Shown here one piece after another: positions 27,048 through 36,857 of a DNA stretch of 64,000 bases. The position numbers and the translations under genes are program-made. Numbering within the stretch: position 1 is the stretch's first letter; every line of letters starts with the position of its first letter. This DNA is from Streptomyces hygroscopicus (GTDB lineage Bacteria > Actinomycetota > Actinomycetes > Streptomycetales > Streptomycetaceae): contig CP018627.1 in assembly GCA_002021875.1 (NCBI GenBank), forward strand, positions 6,758,001 to 6,822,000, written 5' to 3'. The notes beneath the pieces were generated by a model. It did not search any database. It was not told where the DNA came from and saw only the letters and a program-made list of their open reading frames with translations.

Positions 27048-27240
27048 CAAAATTGCAGGTCAGGTGGGGTTTCGCAGACATGCGACGCACTGGGTAACGT
27101 GCCTTGTGCAGGGCCAGCCGCCGGGAACCTGTCACGCCCGGCCATGCCTCGGCGCACCCACCCCGTGTGCCGAGACGGAACGGGCGAGCCGCAACTGGCC
27201 GCCGGCGGATCCCGGGGGCCGGACAGACGGAGGAGCACAC

Positions 27241-28407
27241 GTGACCGTGGAGAGCACTGCCGCGCGCAAGCCGCGCCGCAGCGGAGCCAAGCGCAGCACC
27301 ACCGCGCGGGACGCCAAGAAGCAGCCTGAGGGCCAGACCGAACTCGTACAGCTGCTGACCCCCGAGGGCGAGCGTGTCGAGCACCCCGAATACGCCATCG
27401 ACCCCACCCCGGAGGAGCTGCGCGGTCTGTACCGGGACATGGTGCTGACACGGCGGTTCGACGCCGAGGCGACCACCCTGCAGCGCCAGGGCGAACTGGG
27501 CCTGTGGGCGTCGCTGCTCGGCCAGGAGGCGGCGCAGATCGGCTCCGGCCGGGCGCTGCGCGACGACGACTACGTCTTCCCCACCTACCGCGAGCACGGT
27601 GTGGCCTGGTGCCGGGGCGTCGACCCGACCAACCTGCTGGGGATGTTCCGCGGGGTGAACCACGGCGGCTGGGACCCGAACAGCAACAACTTCCACCTGT
27701 ACACCATCGTGATCGGCTCGCAGACGCTGCACGCGACCGGCTACGCGATGGGTGTCGCCAAGGACGGCGCCGACGCCGCGGTCCTGGCCTACTTCGGCGA
27801 CGGCGCCTCCAGCCAGGGCGATGTCGCCGAATCGTTCACCTTCTCCGCGGTGTACAACGCCCCGGTGGTCTTCTTCTGCCAGAACAACCAGTGGGCCATC
27901 TCCGAGCCCACCGAGAAGCAGACCCGGGTCCCGCTCTACCAGCGCGCCCAGGGCTACGGCTTCCCCGGGGTGCGGGTGGACGGCAATGACGTGCTCGCCT
28001 GTCTGGCCGTCACCAAGGCCGCGCTGGAGCGGGCGCGCACCGGGCAGGGCCCGATGCTCATCGAGGCGTTCACCTACCGCATGGGCGCCCACACCACCTC
28101 CGACGACCCGACGCGCTACCGCTCCCCCGAGGAGCGGGAGCTGTGGGAGACCAAGGACCCGATCCTGCGGCTGCGCACCCTGCTGACCCGCGAGGGCCTG
28201 GCCGACGACGCGTACTTCGCCGAGCTGGAGCGGGAGAGCGACGCGCTGGCCAAGCGGGTACGGGACGCGGTGCGGGCCATGCCCGACCCCGATGACATGG
28301 CGCTGTTCGAGCACACCTACGCCGACGGGCACGCGCTCGTCGACGAGGAGCGGGCGCAGTTCGCCGAGTACCAGGCTTCGTTCGTCACCGCTGAGGAGGG
28401 CATCTGA
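27241..28407 (+). CDS. bkdA: Branched-chain 2-oxoacid dehydrogenase E1 alpha subunit (second locus)
   Basis: 388 residues. The thiamine-diphosphate motif runs from YFGDGASSQGDVAESF to FFCQNNQWAIS, and YRMGAHTTSDDPTRYR follows. A basic N-terminal extension (RKPRRSGAKRS) of about 30 residues is absent from the first-locus copy. GTG start with GGAGGAG six to ten bases upstream. It makes acyl-CoA starters (isobutyryl, isovaleryl, 2-methylbutyryl) for branched fatty acids and polyketides; this is known for the family. It leads a three-gene operon. Confidence 0.92.
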   Translation: MTVESTAARKPRRSGAKRSTTARDAKKQPEGQTELVQLLTPEGERVEHPEYAIDPTPEELRGLYRDMVLTRRFDAEATTLQRQGELGLWASLLGQEAAQIGSGRALRDDDYVFPTYREHGVAWCRGVDPTNLLGMFRGVNHGGWDPNSNNFHLYTIVIGSQTLHATGYAMGVAKDGADAAVLAYFGDGASSQGDVAESFTFSAVYNAPVVFFCQNNQWAISEPTEKQTRVPLYQRAQGYGFPGVRVDGNDVLACLAVTKAALERARTGQGPMLIEAFTYRMGAHTTSDDPTRYRSPEERELWETKDPILRLRTLLTREGLADDAYFAELERESDALAKRVRDAVRAMPDPDDMALFEHTYADGHALVDEERAQFAEYQASFVTAEEGI

Positions 28408-28408
28408 C

Positions 28409-29389
<981 letters not shown>

Positions 29390-29411
29390 AGGGCTTGAGG
29401 AGATCGTGACG

Positions 29412-30842
29412 ATGACCGCAGTCGAACAGCGCTTCCGTGAGTTCAAGATGCCCGATGTGGGCGAGGGGCTGACCGAGGCCGAGATCCTCAAGTGGTTCGT
29501 GGCGCCGGGCGACACCGTGACCGACGGTCAGGTGGTGTGCGAGGTCGAGACCGCCAAGGCCGCCGTCGAACTGCCCATCCCCTTCGACGGTGTGGTGCAC
29601 GAGGTGCGCTTCGACGAGGGCACCACCGTGGACGTGGGCACGCCGATCATCTCGGTGGACACCGACCCCGGTGCGGGGGAGGCGGCGCCCCAGGCCGCTC
29701 CCGCCGCCGGGAAGCCCGCCGGGGAGCCCGCCGCCGAGGCCGAGCCCGCCGAGAAGGAGGGCCGCCAGGCCAATCTGGTCGGCTACGGGGCGGCGCCGGC
29801 CTCCACCAAGCGCCGTCCGCGCAAGCCGCTGCCGGGCCCCCAGCGCTCCGCGCCCGCCCCCTCCGCCGGGGCGTCCGCGCCCCAGGAGCCCGCCCCCGCG
29901 CCCGCGCGCCCCGAGGCCGCGCCCGCGCCCTCGCCCGAGCTGAACGGCAGCGGCCGGCCCGCCCGGCCGCTGGCCAAGCCGCCGGTCCGCAAGCTGGCCA
30001 AGGACCTGGGCATCGACCTGGAGGCGGTCACCCCGAGCGGGCCGGACGGGATCATCACCCGCGAGGACGTCCACGCGGCCGCCGAGGCCGTCCAGACGGC
30101 CCGGGAGACGCCCGTGGCGGCCCCGTCCAGGGCCGTGGAGGGCCGGGAGCGGCGGGTGCCCGTGAAGGGCGTACGGAAGGCCACCGCGCAGGCGATGGTC
30201 AACAGCGCCTTCACCGCCCCGCATGTGACCGAGTTCGTGACGGTCGACGTGACCCGCACGATGAAGCTCGTCGCCGACCTCAAGCAGGACCCGGCGATGG
30301 CCGGGCTGCGGGTCAACCCGCTGCTGCTGGTCGCCAAGGCCCTGCTGGTGGCCATCCGGCGCAACCCGGACGTCAACGCCACCTGGGACGAGGACAACCA
30401 GGAGATCGTCTACAAGGACTACGTCAATCTGGGCATCGCGGCGGCCACGCCGCGCGGGCTGATCGTCCCCAACATCAAGGACGCCCACGCCAAGACCCTG
30501 CCCGAACTGGCGTCCGCCCTGGGTGAGCTGGTCACCACCGCCCGTGAGGGCAAGACCACCCCGGCCGAGATGTCCGGCGGCACGGTCACCATCACCAACG
30601 TCGGCGTCTTCGGCATCGACGCGGGCACGCCGATCCTCAACCCCGGTGAGTCCGCGATCCTCGCCTTCGGCGCCGTCAAGCTCCAGCCGTGGGTCCACAA
30701 GGGCGAGGTCAAGCCCCGCCAGGTGACCACGCTCGCGCTCTCCTTCGACCACCGGCTGGTCGACGGCGAGCTGGGCTCCAAGGTGCTCGCGGACGTCGCG
30801 GCCGTCCTGGAGCGCCCCAAGCGCCTGATCACCTGGGCGTGA
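29412..30842 (+). CDS. bkdC: Dihydrolipoamide acyltransferase E2 (second locus)
   Basis: 476 residues. One lipoyl domain (lysine in VETAKAAVELP) is followed by a long Ala/Pro linker, a subunit-binding domain (PPVRKLAKDLGIDLEAV) and a catalytic domain ending with FDHRLVDGELG. The linkers are longer than in the first-locus E2. ATG 29412 was chosen because GAGGAG lies nine bases upstream; GTG 29406 is too close. A strong hairpin follows, and no E3 gene is present. Confidence 0.93.
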   Translation: MTAVEQRFREFKMPDVGEGLTEAEILKWFVAPGDTVTDGQVVCEVETAKAAVELPIPFDGVVHEVRFDEGTTVDVGTPIISVDTDPGAGEAAPQAAPAAGKPAGEPAAEAEPAEKEGRQANLVGYGAAPASTKRRPRKPLPGPQRSAPAPSAGASAPQEPAPAPARPEAAPAPSPELNGSGRPARPLAKPPVRKLAKDLGIDLEAVTPSGPDGIITREDVHAAAEAVQTARETPVAAPSRAVEGRERRVPVKGVRKATAQAMVNSAFTAPHVTEFVTVDVTRTMKLVADLKQDPAMAGLRVNPLLLVAKALLVAIRRNPDVNATWDEDNQEIVYKDYVNLGIAAATPRGLIVPNIKDAHAKTLPELASALGELVTTAREGKTTPAEMSGGTVTITNVGVFGIDAGTPILNPGESAILAFGAVKLQPWVHKGEVKPRQVTTLALSFDHRLVDGELGSKVLADVAAVLERPKRLITWA

Positions 30843-30855
30843 TGTAGCGGCAGAC

Positions 30856-30890
30856 CTCATCCCCCGTCCGCATCGCGGACGGGGGATGAG
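30856..30890 (+). terminator. Intrinsic terminator after the second dehydrogenase operon
   Basis: A perfect 16-bp stem (CTCATCCCCCGTCCGC and its complement) with an ATC loop starts 13 bases after the E2 stop. Confidence 0.85.
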
Positions 30891-30904
30891 TGCGCATGCA
30901 TCTT

Positions 30905-30926
30905 GTATCTATGATGTGCGCATCAT
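30905..30926 (+). promoter_or_regulatory. -10 box and inverted repeat over the GntR start (probably leaderless)
   Basis: A -10 hexamer TATGAT (30910-30915) ends ten bases before the ATG at 30925, so the transcript would begin at or next to the start codon. An inverted repeat ATGATG-TGCG-CATCAT (30911-30926) covers the -10 box and the start codon. This is a natural place for the GntR protein to repress itself and the transporter. Confidence 0.55.
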
Positions 30927-31584
30927 GAGTCCCGCCGATACGGCCACCAAGCCGCCCCCTGCCGCCGAACGCGTCTACCACCACGTCAAACAAGCCGTCC
31001 TCGGCCGCCGCTACGAGGGCGGCACACTGCTGAGCGAGGGCGAACTCGCGGACGCCGTCGGGGTCTCCCGTACGCCCGTCCGGGAGGCCCTGCTGCGCCT
31101 GGAGGCCGAGGGGCTGCTCAAGCTCTATCCGAAGAAGGGCGCCCTGGTGCTGCCCGTCTCCTCCCAGGAGATCGCGGACGTGGTCGAGACCCGGCTGCTG
31201 GTGGAGCAGCACGCGGTCGCCAAGGTCGTCCCGGCCGGGGAGCAGCTCCTGGGGCGGCTCGAGGAGCTGCTGGAGGAGCAGAAGGTGCACGCGGCGGCCG
31301 GGGACCTGGCCGCCTTCGCGGCCGCCGACCGCTGCTTCCACGCGGCGATCGTCAGGGCGGCGGGAAACGCCATCCTGGCTCAGCTCTACGACCAGTTGAG
31401 GGACCGCCAGCTACGGATGGGCGTGGCCACCATGCACGCCGAGCCCGGCCGTATCGCCAAGAACATCACCGAGCACACGGAGATCCTCCGGGCCCTGCGC
31501 GCGGGGGACGCCGGGTTCGCGTCCGGGCTGGTGCAGCGCCACATCAGCTGGGTGAACAACCTCGCCCGGGGTGAGGAGCGATGA
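30925..31584 (+). CDS. GntR family (FadR-type) transcriptional regulator
   Basis: 219 residues. The N-terminal winged HTH is clear (LLSEGELADAVGVSRTPVREAL, then LEAEGLLKLYPKKGALV). An all-helical FCD domain follows, with the usual DRCFHAAIVRAAGN and EHTEILRALRAGD metal/ligand-binding histidines. It overlaps the MFS gene by four bases (ATGA) and so is expected to respond to that transporter's substrate. No ribosome-binding site is seen; the gene appears leaderless. Confidence 0.87.
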   Translation: MSPADTATKPPPAAERVYHHVKQAVLGRRYEGGTLLSEGELADAVGVSRTPVREALLRLEAEGLLKLYPKKGALVLPVSSQEIADVVETRLLVEQHAVAKVVPAGEQLLGRLEELLEEQKVHAAAGDLAAFAAADRCFHAAIVRAAGNAILAQLYDQLRDRQLRMGVATMHAEPGRIAKNITEHTEILRALRAGDAGFASGLVQRHISWVNNLARGEER

Positions 31585-32876
31585 CCTCGGCCCAGTTGCC
31601 CGGGGATCCGCCCGGCGGCCGTCGTGCCGTCGCCGTGTGGGGTCTGGGCGTCGCCGTCTACTTCGTCGCCATCACCTATCGCACCAGCCTCGGCGTCGCC
31701 GGTATCGACGCCGCCGAGCGCTTCCACATCAACGCCTCGGCTCTGTCGACCTTCTCCATCCTGCAGGTGCTGGTCTACGCCGGGATGCAGATACCGGTCG
31801 GGCTCATGGTCGACCGTCTCGGCACCCGTAAGGTGCTCATGCTCGGGGTGGTGCTCTTCACCCTGGGGCAGTTCGGCTTCGCGTTCTCCCATTCCTACGC
31901 GATGGCGCTGGGCTCCCGGGCGCTGCTCGGCTGCGGTGACGCGATGACCTTCATCAGCGTGCTGCGGCTCGGCTCGCGCTGGTTCCCGGCCCGCCGGGGG
32001 CCGCTCATCGCCCAGATCTCCGGGCTCTTCGGCATGGCGGGCAACCTGGTCTCAACGCTGGTGATCGCCCGGGCCCTGCACGGCGTCGGCTGGACCACGA
32101 CCTTCGCGGGCAGCGCGCTCGGCGGCCTGGCCGTCTTCGTCCTGGTGCTGTTCTTCCTCAAGGACCACCCGAAGGGCTTCGAGCCCGCGCCCGCCACGCA
32201 CCTGGGCGCCGACTACGTCCGCCGGCAGATCGCGGACGCCTGGCGCGAGCCCGGCACCCGGCTCGGCATGTGGGTGCACTTCACCACCCAGTTCCCGGCG
32301 ATGGTCTTCCTGCTGCTGTGGGGGATGCCGTTCCTGGTCGAGGCGGAGGGGCTGTCCCAGGCGACCGCGGGCCAGCTGCTGACCCTCGTGGTGCTCTCCA
32401 ACATGGCGGTCGGCCTGGTCTACGGACAGGTCATCGCCCGGCACCACGCCGCCCGCGCCCCGCTGGCCCTCGGCACGGTCGGCGCCACCGCGCTGCTGTG
32501 GGGCACCGTGCTGGTCTGGCCGTCCGCCCACGCGCCCATGTGGCTGCTGGTGGTGCTGTGTGTGGTGCTCGGCGCCTGCGGACCCGCGTCGATGATCGGC
32601 TTCGACTTCGCCCGGCCCGCCAATCCGCCCGAGCGGATCGGCACCGCGTCGGGAATCGTCAACATGGGCGGCTTCACGGCCTCGATGACCACACTGCTGG
32701 CCGTCGGCGTACTGCTGGACCTGACCGGCCAGAACTTCCGGATCGCGTTCGCCTCGGTGTTCGTGCTGCAGGCGCTCGGCATCAGCCAGATCCTGCGGCT
32801 GCGCGGCCGGGCGCACCGCCGGGAGCGCGAGCGCGTGGTCGCGAGCCGTGTCGAGGCCGTGCACGTACCGGCGTGA
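31581..32876 (+). CDS. MFS transporter
   Basis: 431 residues with about twelve hydrophobic helices. The conserved MFS loop 2-3 motif is visible as GLMVDRLGTRKVLMLG, and a second-half counterpart is weaker. The C-terminal 30 residues are basic (LRGRAHRRERERVV). The substrate is unknown; similar proteins are often annotated as nitrate/oxalate-type or sugar-acid carriers. It is translationally coupled to the GntR regulator. Confidence 0.85.
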   Translation: MTSAQLPGDPPGGRRAVAVWGLGVAVYFVAITYRTSLGVAGIDAAERFHINASALSTFSILQVLVYAGMQIPVGLMVDRLGTRKVLMLGVVLFTLGQFGFAFSHSYAMALGSRALLGCGDAMTFISVLRLGSRWFPARRGPLIAQISGLFGMAGNLVSTLVIARALHGVGWTTTFAGSALGGLAVFVLVLFFLKDHPKGFEPAPATHLGADYVRRQIADAWREPGTRLGMWVHFTTQFPAMVFLLLWGMPFLVEAEGLSQATAGQLLTLVVLSNMAVGLVYGQVIARHHAARAPLALGTVGATALLWGTVLVWPSAHAPMWLLVVLCVVLGACGPASMIGFDFARPANPPERIGTASGIVNMGGFTASMTTLLAVGVLLDLTGQNFRIAFASVFVLQALGISQILRLRGRAHRRERERVVASRVEAVHVPA

Positions 32877-33042
32877 CCCCCAGGGGCGTCACGGCGAGCT
32901 CCCCGAGGCGGCTCACGGCGTGACCCCAGGGGGCTTACGGCGTGATCTCACGGGCTGTACGGCCCGACTCTCCGGGTGCCGCCACGGCGTGATCCCAGAC
33001 GCTGTGCGCCCCGACCCTCCGGGCCGCGCTACGGCGTGATCG
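32868..33042. repeat. Imperfect repeats of an ACGGCGTGA-containing unit
   Basis: CGGCGTGA recurs at the MFS gene end, near 32929, 32939, 32985 and 33034, separated by variable GC-rich sequence. The block joins the two convergent gene ends, whose stop codons lie within the motif. A small hairpin (CGGGC-tgtacg-GCCCG) lies at 32951-32966. Confidence 0.55.
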
Positions 33043-33853
33043 CGAAGTGCCCGAGGATCGCCTCGGCGAGCTGCTGATCGCCCTCGATCTTCAGCCGCTC
33101 GGAGACCGCCTCGGGCCGCACCCGCCCACAGGCCAGCCGGACGTAGGTCTCCCAGTCCAGGGACAGGGTGGCCGTCGGCCCGAGCGAGACGCTGCCGTCG
33201 ATGCTGCCCTGGCCGTCCGCGTCGACCCGCACCGTCCGCATGAACTCCAGCGGGCCGTTCACATCGAAGACGACGGCCGACTGGGGCGCCGCGCCCGCGT
33301 CCTTGGCGACCACCTTCGGCAGCGCCGACAGCAGCAGGTCACGGGTGATCGTGGCGCCCGGCGAGTCCAGATTGCCGGGCTTGTTCAGGGCCCTGCGCAG
33401 ATCCTGCTCATGCACCCAGACGTCGAAGACCCGCTTCATCAGGGCCTCCCCCAGCGTCACCTCGGAGCCGCCGGGCCAGCGCACCATGGCATCCGCGGCG
33501 CGCTTCTCGTTCCGTAGCTGGCGGCCCCGCCGGATGACGGTGTACTCCAGCTCGGAGGTCATCTCGGGCGCGGTGTGACAGCGCCGGACGTCGACCTGGA
33601 CCTCCATGTACCGCGACAGCTCGTTGGTGACGTGGAAAAGGTCGCGCGGCAGTGTGTGGATGGGGCGGGGGTCGCCGAGCATCTCGCATTCGAGTCCGAT
33701 CACATGCGAGACGACGTCCCGCACCGACCATCCCGGGCACTCGGTGGCGAGGTTCCACTCGCGCTCCGCGAGCGGATTCACCAACTCCGATATCGCGTCG
33801 ATGGAGTGCGTCCAGGCGTCGATGGAAGTCTGAAGGCTGGGATGGACGGTCAC
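33029..33853 (-). CDS. Maleylpyruvate isomerase-family mycothiol-dependent enzyme
   Basis: 274 residues. The N-terminal MDMPI/DinB-like domain shows WNLATECPGWSVRDVVSHVIGLE, with histidine, and VFDVWVHEQDLRRAL, with H-x3-D, as the metal-binding positions. A C-terminal SCP2-like domain (residues 180-274) completes the usual architecture. Such enzymes use mycothiol as cofactor in isomerisation or conjugation; the substrate is unknown. GTG start with GAGGGG upstream. It stands alone, divergent from the thioredoxin-NHL gene. Confidence 0.85.
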   Translation of the reverse strand: MTVHPSLQTSIDAWTHSIDAISELVNPLAEREWNLATECPGWSVRDVVSHVIGLECEMLGDPRPIHTLPRDLFHVTNELSRYMEVQVDVRRCHTAPEMTSELEYTVIRRGRQLRNEKRAADAMVRWPGGSEVTLGEALMKRVFDVWVHEQDLRRALNKPGNLDSPGATITRDLLLSALPKVVAKDAGAAPQSAVVFDVNGPLEFMRTVRVDADGQGSIDGSVSLGPTATLSLDWETYVRLACGRVRPEAVSERLKIEGDQQLAEAILGHFAITP

Positions 33854-34097
33854 GGGACCCCTCGGGCGGTTGGTGCGCGGGCTGGGTGCTGGTGTGTGCG
33901 TTCAAGTTACGCTGCCCACGAGCGCACGGGCAGTGCTTTCGGCTCTGATCGTAGGCCGGGATCGGCGGCCGGCGGCCCGCTCGCGATGGTAGTGTGCGCC
34001 CGCCCTCGCCTTATCTCCGGATAGACCCCCGCATATCGGTCGAAAGCCATCGGGGGGCGGGGGAATGACACGGGTGGGGCTGCTGTTTCATGGGGAT

Positions 34098-35912
34098 ATG
34101 GCTCCACGTGCACGCGTCCGCGCCCCCGAACTGAACGGCCGGGGCGGCTGGCTCAATACCGGCGACAACGACCTCACCCTCACCGACCTGCGAGGGCGCA
34201 TCGTCATCCTCGACTTCTGGACGTTCTGCTGTGTGAACTGTCTGCATGTCCTGGACGAGCTGCGCGAGCTGGAGGAGAAGCACCGCGACACCGTGGTGAT
34301 CGTCGGGGTGCACTCGCCGAAGTTCGTCCACGAGGCGGAGCACCAGGCGGTCGTGGACGCGGTCGAGCGCTACGAGGTGCACCACCCGGTCCTCGACGAC
34401 CCCGAGCTGGCCACCTGGAAGCAGTACGCGGTACGGGCCTGGCCCACCCTCGTCGTCATCGACCCCGAGGGCTATGTGGTCGCCCAGCACGCGGGCGAGG
34501 GCCACGCACACGCCCTGGAGACCCTCGTGGGACAGCTCGAGGCCGAGCACGCAGCCAAGGGCACCCTGCGGCGCGGCGACGGCCCGTACGTGCCGCCGGA
34601 GCCGGTCCCCACCGAGCTGCGTTTCCCCGGTAAGGCGCTGCTGCTGCCCGGCGGCACCTTCCTCGTCTCGGACACCACCCGCCATCAGCTGGTGGAACTC
34701 GCGGCGGACGGCGAGAGCGTGGTGCGGCGGATCGGCGCGGGCGAGCGCGGCCTTACGGATGGCACGAGCGAGCGGGCCAGCTTCAGCGAGCCCCAGGGGC
34801 TCGCCCTGCTCCCCGACGGCACCGTGGCCGTCGCCGACACCGTGAACCACGCGCTGCGCCGCTTCGACCCGGCCACCGGCGGGGTCACCACGCTCGCCGG
34901 GACCGGCCGCCAGTGGTGGCAGGGGTCGCCCACCGAGGGGCCCGCCCGGGAGGTCGACCTGTCCTCCCCCTGGGACGTCGCCTGGTTCGCCGGCCGGCTG
35001 TGGATCGCCATGGCGGGCGTCCACCAGCTGTGGACGTACGACCCGGAGGCCGGGACCGTACGGGCCGCCGCCGGGACCACCAACGAGGGTCTGGTCGACG
35101 GCCCCGCCGAGGAGGCGTGGTTCGCCCAGCCCTCCGGGCTCGCCGCGACCGAGGACCGGCTGTGGATCGCGGACTCCGAGACGTCCGCGGTGCGGTACGT
35201 CGAGCGGGACGGCGACGGCTTCGCCATCCGTACGGCCGTCGGCACCGGGCTCTTCGACTTCGGCCACCGGGACGGCGCCGCCGAACAGGCGCTGCTCCAG
35301 CATCCGCTGGGCGTCACCGCGCTGCCCGACGGCTCGGTGGCGATCTCGGACACCTACAACCACGCGCTGCGCCGCTTCGACCCGGCCACCGGCGAGGTCT
35401 CCACGCTCGCCACGGATCTGCGCGAGCCCTCCGGCGCGGTCCTGGCCGACGGGGACATCGTCGTGGTGGAGTCCGCCCGGCACCGGCTGACCCGGCTGCG
35501 GCTTCCGGAGGAGGCCGTAAGGGTTGACGCGGTGGCCCACCGCACCCAGCGGGCGGCGACCGACATCGCCCCGGGGACGCTCCGGCTGGACGTGGTCTTC
35601 CAGGCGCCCGAGGGACAGAAGCTGGACACCCGCTACGGCCCCTCCACCCGGCTGCTGGTCAGCTCCACCCCGCCCGAGCTGCTGGCCGAAGGAGACGGCG
35701 CGGGCACGGATCTGAACCGTGAGCTCGTCCTTACGGAGGGCATGACCGAGGGCGTGCTGCACGTCTCGGCGATGGCCGCCTCCTGCGATGACGATCCAGC
35801 TAACGAGTACCCCGCCTGCCATGTGCACCAGCAGGACTGGGGCGTCCCGGTGCGGATCACCGAGGGCGGCGCGAGGCGGCTGCCGCTGGTGCTCGCCGGG
35901 ATGGACGGCTGA
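34098..35912 (+). CDS. Thioredoxin-fold protein with NHL beta-propeller
   Basis: 604 residues. Residues 1-160 form a TlpA/AhpC-like thioredoxin domain with FWTFCCVNCLH (redox pair C45-V-N-C48). Several NHL repeats follow (PQGLALLPDGTVAVADTVNH, PLGVTALPDGSVAISDTYNH), and the C-terminal 120 residues may be a separate thiol-disulphide domain. No signal peptide was seen, so it is probably cytoplasmic. ATG 34098 was chosen because MAPRARVRAPEL is the family start; ATG 34065 would add 11 residues. The function may be redox control, but this is unproven. Confidence 0.87.
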   Translation: MAPRARVRAPELNGRGGWLNTGDNDLTLTDLRGRIVILDFWTFCCVNCLHVLDELRELEEKHRDTVVIVGVHSPKFVHEAEHQAVVDAVERYEVHHPVLDDPELATWKQYAVRAWPTLVVIDPEGYVVAQHAGEGHAHALETLVGQLEAEHAAKGTLRRGDGPYVPPEPVPTELRFPGKALLLPGGTFLVSDTTRHQLVELAADGESVVRRIGAGERGLTDGTSERASFSEPQGLALLPDGTVAVADTVNHALRRFDPATGGVTTLAGTGRQWWQGSPTEGPAREVDLSSPWDVAWFAGRLWIAMAGVHQLWTYDPEAGTVRAAAGTTNEGLVDGPAEEAWFAQPSGLAATEDRLWIADSETSAVRYVERDGDGFAIRTAVGTGLFDFGHRDGAAEQALLQHPLGVTALPDGSVAISDTYNHALRRFDPATGEVSTLATDLREPSGAVLADGDIVVVESARHRLTRLRLPEEAVRVDAVAHRTQRAATDIAPGTLRLDVVFQAPEGQKLDTRYGPSTRLLVSSTPPELLAEGDGAGTDLNRELVLTEGMTEGVLHVSAMAASCDDDPANEYPACHVHQQDWGVPVRITEGGARRLPLVLAGMDG

Positions 35913-35926
35913 GTCCGGACCGGCGG

Positions 35927-36767
35927 TCAGTCCGGGCAGTTGGGCAGCGTGGAGTACTGCACCTGGTCCTGGCGGATCCGGATGCCCGGCACCCACATCC
36001 GCTTGCCGTCCTGTAAGACGCGGAACCACATGCTGCTGTGCCCGCCCGCCTCGTCGGTCACCGTGACGCCGTTGGCGATGCGGCAGTCGGCGCGCAGCAC
36101 GTCGCCGTGCCAGGCCCGGCCCACGATGTTCGACGGGCGGTAGGCCACATACGGATCCTCGGCCAGGCCCAGGGAGCAGGCGCGGACGCGCTGGTGCCGG
36201 CAGTCCTTCTCGGCGTTGTAGACGGTGATCCGGGCGTCGCCCAGGGGCGAGGAGCCCGCCGCGCCGCCCGTCGGACGACCGGAGGGCGATCACGCCGGCC
36301 GTGCCCCCGGCGATGATGACGACGGCGCCCACCGCCGCGAGCGTGAGCCGCAGCCGGCGCCGGGCCGGCCGGCCCTCCGGAGGCTGCCCCGGGGGTGGCG
36401 GCGCGGCCGGGCCGGGCTCCGGCCCGGTCCCCTCGGCGCCTTGCCCGGCGGCCTCGGCTTCGGTGGCCCGGTGCAGCAGGGTCACCAGTTCGGGCAGCCG
36501 GTCCTCGGCGGTGAAGGAGAGCTTGCCCCACTGGACCAGGAGCCGCTCGTCGGGGAGGCTCTGGCCGCGCAGATAGCGGGAGAGGGAGGACCGGCTCGCG
36601 GGCAGCCGCCCCTCCAGTTCCTTCAGGCTGAGTCCCAGTTCGCCGTGCATCCGGCGCAGTGCGGTCACGAATTCCCGTACCGGGCCGGAGAGTTCCTCGG
36701 GCAGCGGGGCAAGCGGCTTGCGTCGCGGGTTCTCTGGGCGATTCGGATGCGCTGGCACGTACACCAT
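35927..36767 (-). pseudogene. HTH membrane protein gene split by a frameshift
   Basis: The N-terminal part (from ATG 36767) holds an XRE-like HTH (LGLSLKELEGRLPASRSSLSRYL), a Pro-rich linker and a membrane helix (LTLAAVGAVVIIAGGTAGVIAL). Near 36260-36285 the reading frame must shift by one base to continue into a sensible extracytoplasmic domain (ARITVYNAEKDC to CRIANGVTVTDEAGG, ending TLPNCPD). Without the shift the first frame runs on as nonsense antisense to the upstream gene. The site lies in a GGCGGCGCGGCGGG run, so a sequencing error is as likely as a real mutation. The intact product would be about 280 residues. Confidence 0.7.
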
Positions 36768-36857
36768 TGCAGCACGGGATCATGAACATGCCGAGCGACA
36801 CGTCCACACCCCCGAGGTGGACGTGCCGCTCGTTACAGGAACCGGGTCAGGAACGCA

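Noticed and set aside
34011..36767. A 918-residue leftward open frame
   Set aside because: Its first 170 codons are the HTH protein, but the rest runs antisense to the thioredoxin-NHL gene with Arg/Pro/Gly-rich nonsense. It results from the frameshift near 36270.
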